Position numbers and translations under genes: made by a program. From the NCBI GenBank assembly GCA_029932015.1, contig JAOZQW010000088.1, positions 1 to 8,287 of the forward strand: a stretch of DNA of 8,287 nt, given 5' to 3'. The notes under the pieces were generated by a model. It searched no databases. It was given only the letters and a program-made list of their open reading frames with translations, and had not been told where the DNA came from. Shown one piece after another: positions 6,977-8,287 of the stretch. Source of the DNA: Candidatus Fermentibacteraceae bacterium (GTDB lineage: Bacteria > Fermentibacterota > Fermentibacteria > Fermentibacterales > JCC-6). The stretch's first letter is position 1, and each line of letters starts with the position of its first letter.

Positions 6977-8287
6977 ATGAATAAGGTGACTCTCTTCCTT
7001 CTCACCATCACAGTCGCGGGGATGGCCATAGCCGGCCATCAGGTGGACACGGACCTGTCCAGTGAATGGGAATCCACTGGATTCAACAATGGCAGGAGTA
7101 TCGTCAGGGATGCCGACGGCTACTTCCATACGGTCTTTCACAGCCAGCTGAATCCGAATTCTGCTCCCGGTGGCGACTGCGATATCTACTACTCACATAC
7201 GCTGGTCCCCGCCCCTCCGACCTCATCTGCGGACTGGGCACCGGCGGTCTGCATCGCCAGTCAGTACGGCGATGACAGGTATCCCTCCATCGCGATCGAG
7301 CACGGCTCTACCGGACTGGCGAATGACAACGACATGCTCCATGTAGTCTGGCAGCACAAGAATGGTCAGTTCTACGATATCAACCACATATCCAGTCCGA
7401 ACACATTCACGCCCCCGCCAGATGCCTGGGGGCCGATATCCACCATCTGGACAAGTACGCAGAATTCACTTGTTCCTGATATCGATTGCTCATTTGGCAA
7501 CATTCTTCATGTGGTCTGGCAGGAGGAGAACTACAATGGAGGATTGGACTCGGAGATCCTCTACTCCTCAAGCTATGACCATGGAGGCAGCTGGACCGGT
7601 GTTCTGAACATCAGCCAGACCCCCGGATTCAACAGTCAGATGCCGGATGTTGCTACCGTAATCGATTTTCCAGAGTCACCCTCTCATTACACCTATTACT
7701 CCGAGAAGGTTCATGTGGTCTGGAACGACGATATGTCGGACAGCCCTCCGGTCATTCTCTACAGAGCAGGACACAACGGCGGAACCAGCTGGGACGGCAT
7801 CGAGAATGTCTCGCTCGATTCGGGTAGTTTCTCGCTGGACGGCTACCCGTCCCTGACGGTCAGCCGGGATGACATTCCTCATGTAGTATGGATGCACAAT
7901 GTCTATCCTCATGATCCGGATGATCCCGGACCCTACATCCCCGGTGTTGATCCCACGAATCCGAACTGCTTCCCAGGGCCGATTGCAGGGATGTACTGTG
8001 AATTGAACCAGGAGATACGCTACAGCAACAGGACAGGTAGTGTCTGGGCTCCATTTGAGACAATAACCAGCTATGCTGCTGACGATGAGTTCCCTTCCAT
8101 AGCCTGTGACAGAACCGATATGCTTCACACTGCATGGCAGGGATGCGATGGTTCCGATTACGAGATATTCCAGAGCCATAGATCCGTTTCAGGAGGTCCA
8201 TGGTTCGGTCTCGAGAATATTTCCATGGATTCAAATCATGATGACCTCTTTCCCTCCGAAGCCACAAAAAAGGCCGGTACATATACC
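6977..8287 (+). CDS. Secreted beta-propeller (BNR/sialidase-like repeat) protein, 3' partial
   Basis: The frame runs open from the ATG at 6977 through the window end, giving 437 residues without a stop. Residues 1-19 are a signal peptide (MNKVTLFLLT...GMAIA) with an AIA cleavage site before Gly20, so the protein is exported. The mature part holds at least six related repeats whose core is an LHVVWQ-like strand: YFHTVFH at 49-55, MLHVVWQ at 120-126, ILHVVWQ at 176-182, VHVVW at 245-249, PHVVWM at 301-306 and MLHTAWQ at 382-388. An Asp-box, SYDHGGSW, is at 199-206, and a worn copy (GGTSW) occurs in the next repeat. PSLTVSRDD, YPSIAIE and FPSIACD precede three of the strands. Repeats of about 56-82 residues with Asp-boxes fit a six- or seven-bladed propeller of the sialidase/BNR superfold. 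No sialidase catalytic set was recognised; a binding or surface role is as likely. A sorting tail may lie beyond the edge. Expression probably depends on sigma-54. Confidence 0.85.
   Translation, partial: MNKVTLFLLTITVAGMAIAGHQVDTDLSSEWESTGFNNGRSIVRDADGYFHTVFHSQLNPNSAPGGDCDIYYSHTLVPAPPTSSADWAPAVCIASQYGDDRYPSIAIEHGSTGLANDNDMLHVVWQHKNGQFYDINHISSPNTFTPPPDAWGPISTIWTSTQNSLVPDIDCSFGNILHVVWQEENYNGGLDSEILYSSSYDHGGSWTGVLNISQTPGFNSQMPDVATVIDFPESPSHYTYYSEKVHVVWNDDMSDSPPVILYRAGHNGGTSWDGIENVSLDSGSFSLDGYPSLTVSRDDIPHVVWMHNVYPHDPDDPGPYIPGVDPTNPNCFPGPIAGMYCELNQEIRYSNRTGSVWAPFETITSYAADDEFPSIACDRTDMLHTAWQGCDGSDYEIFQSHRSVSGGPWFGLENISMDSNHDDLFPSEATKKAGTYT

Noticed and set aside
7676..8179. Minus-strand open frame of 167 codons
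   Set aside because: It lies entirely opposite the propeller gene, whose repeats, signal peptide and promoter are convincing; the opposite frame has no recognisable domain or ribosome binding site.
1..8287. CRISPR array, tRNA, rRNA, insertion sequence or phage genes
   Set aside because: No regularly spaced repeats, cloverleaf, rRNA signature, transposase, integrase or terminal repeats were seen on either strand.

Overview
This window reads as chromosomal DNA from an uncultured bacterium of the Fibrobacterota-Chlorobiota-Bacteroidota (FCB) type. Candidatus Fermentibacteria or a neighbouring candidate phylum is my best guess. The reasons are a large secreted CotH/lamin-tail protein with a C-terminal sorting-type tail (PNPSSG start, PPGVYFLVL end), a secreted multi-blade beta-propeller, an RNA-free layout with good AGGAG-type ribosome binding sites, and a very long sigma-54 activator with TPR repeats. 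The taxonomic placement is inference; no marker gene is present.

Layout. (1) Positions 1-2427, plus strand: the 3' part of a CotH-kinase-like secreted protein with lamin-tail modules and a sorting tail. The reading frame is open from base 1, so the true start lies upstream. (2) Positions 2444-2872, plus strand: a small lipoprotein with a PPC-like beta domain, 16 bases after gene 1 and probably in the same operon. (3) Positions 2891-6679, minus strand, convergent with gene 2: a 1262-residue sigma-54 enhancer-binding protein. Its N-terminus looks like a catalytically dead protein kinase, followed by a worn STAND-type NTPase, a TPR solenoid, an intact AAA+ sigma-54 interaction domain and a Fis-type helix-turn-helix. 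(4) Positions 6680-6976: an AT-rich divergent intergenic region. It holds a very good -24/-12 sigma-54 promoter pointing right, inverted and direct repeats at enhancer distance upstream of it, and a weaker sigma-70-like promoter pointing left. (5) Positions 6977-8287, plus strand: a secreted beta-propeller protein with at least six related repeats, cut by the window edge.

How the parts may work together. The most interesting signal is the regulatory unit in 2891-6977. A one-component sigma-54 activator, with no receiver or PAS domain but with a pseudokinase-STAND-TPR sensory half, is divergently paired with a sigma-54 promoter that drives an exported propeller protein. The likely model is that the activator binds the repeats around 6806-6860 and turns on the propeller gene from 6918-6933. 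The inducing signal is unknown. All other neighbours are exported or envelope proteins, so the locus is plausibly concerned with the cell surface. No tRNA, rRNA, CRISPR array, insertion sequence or integrase is visible.
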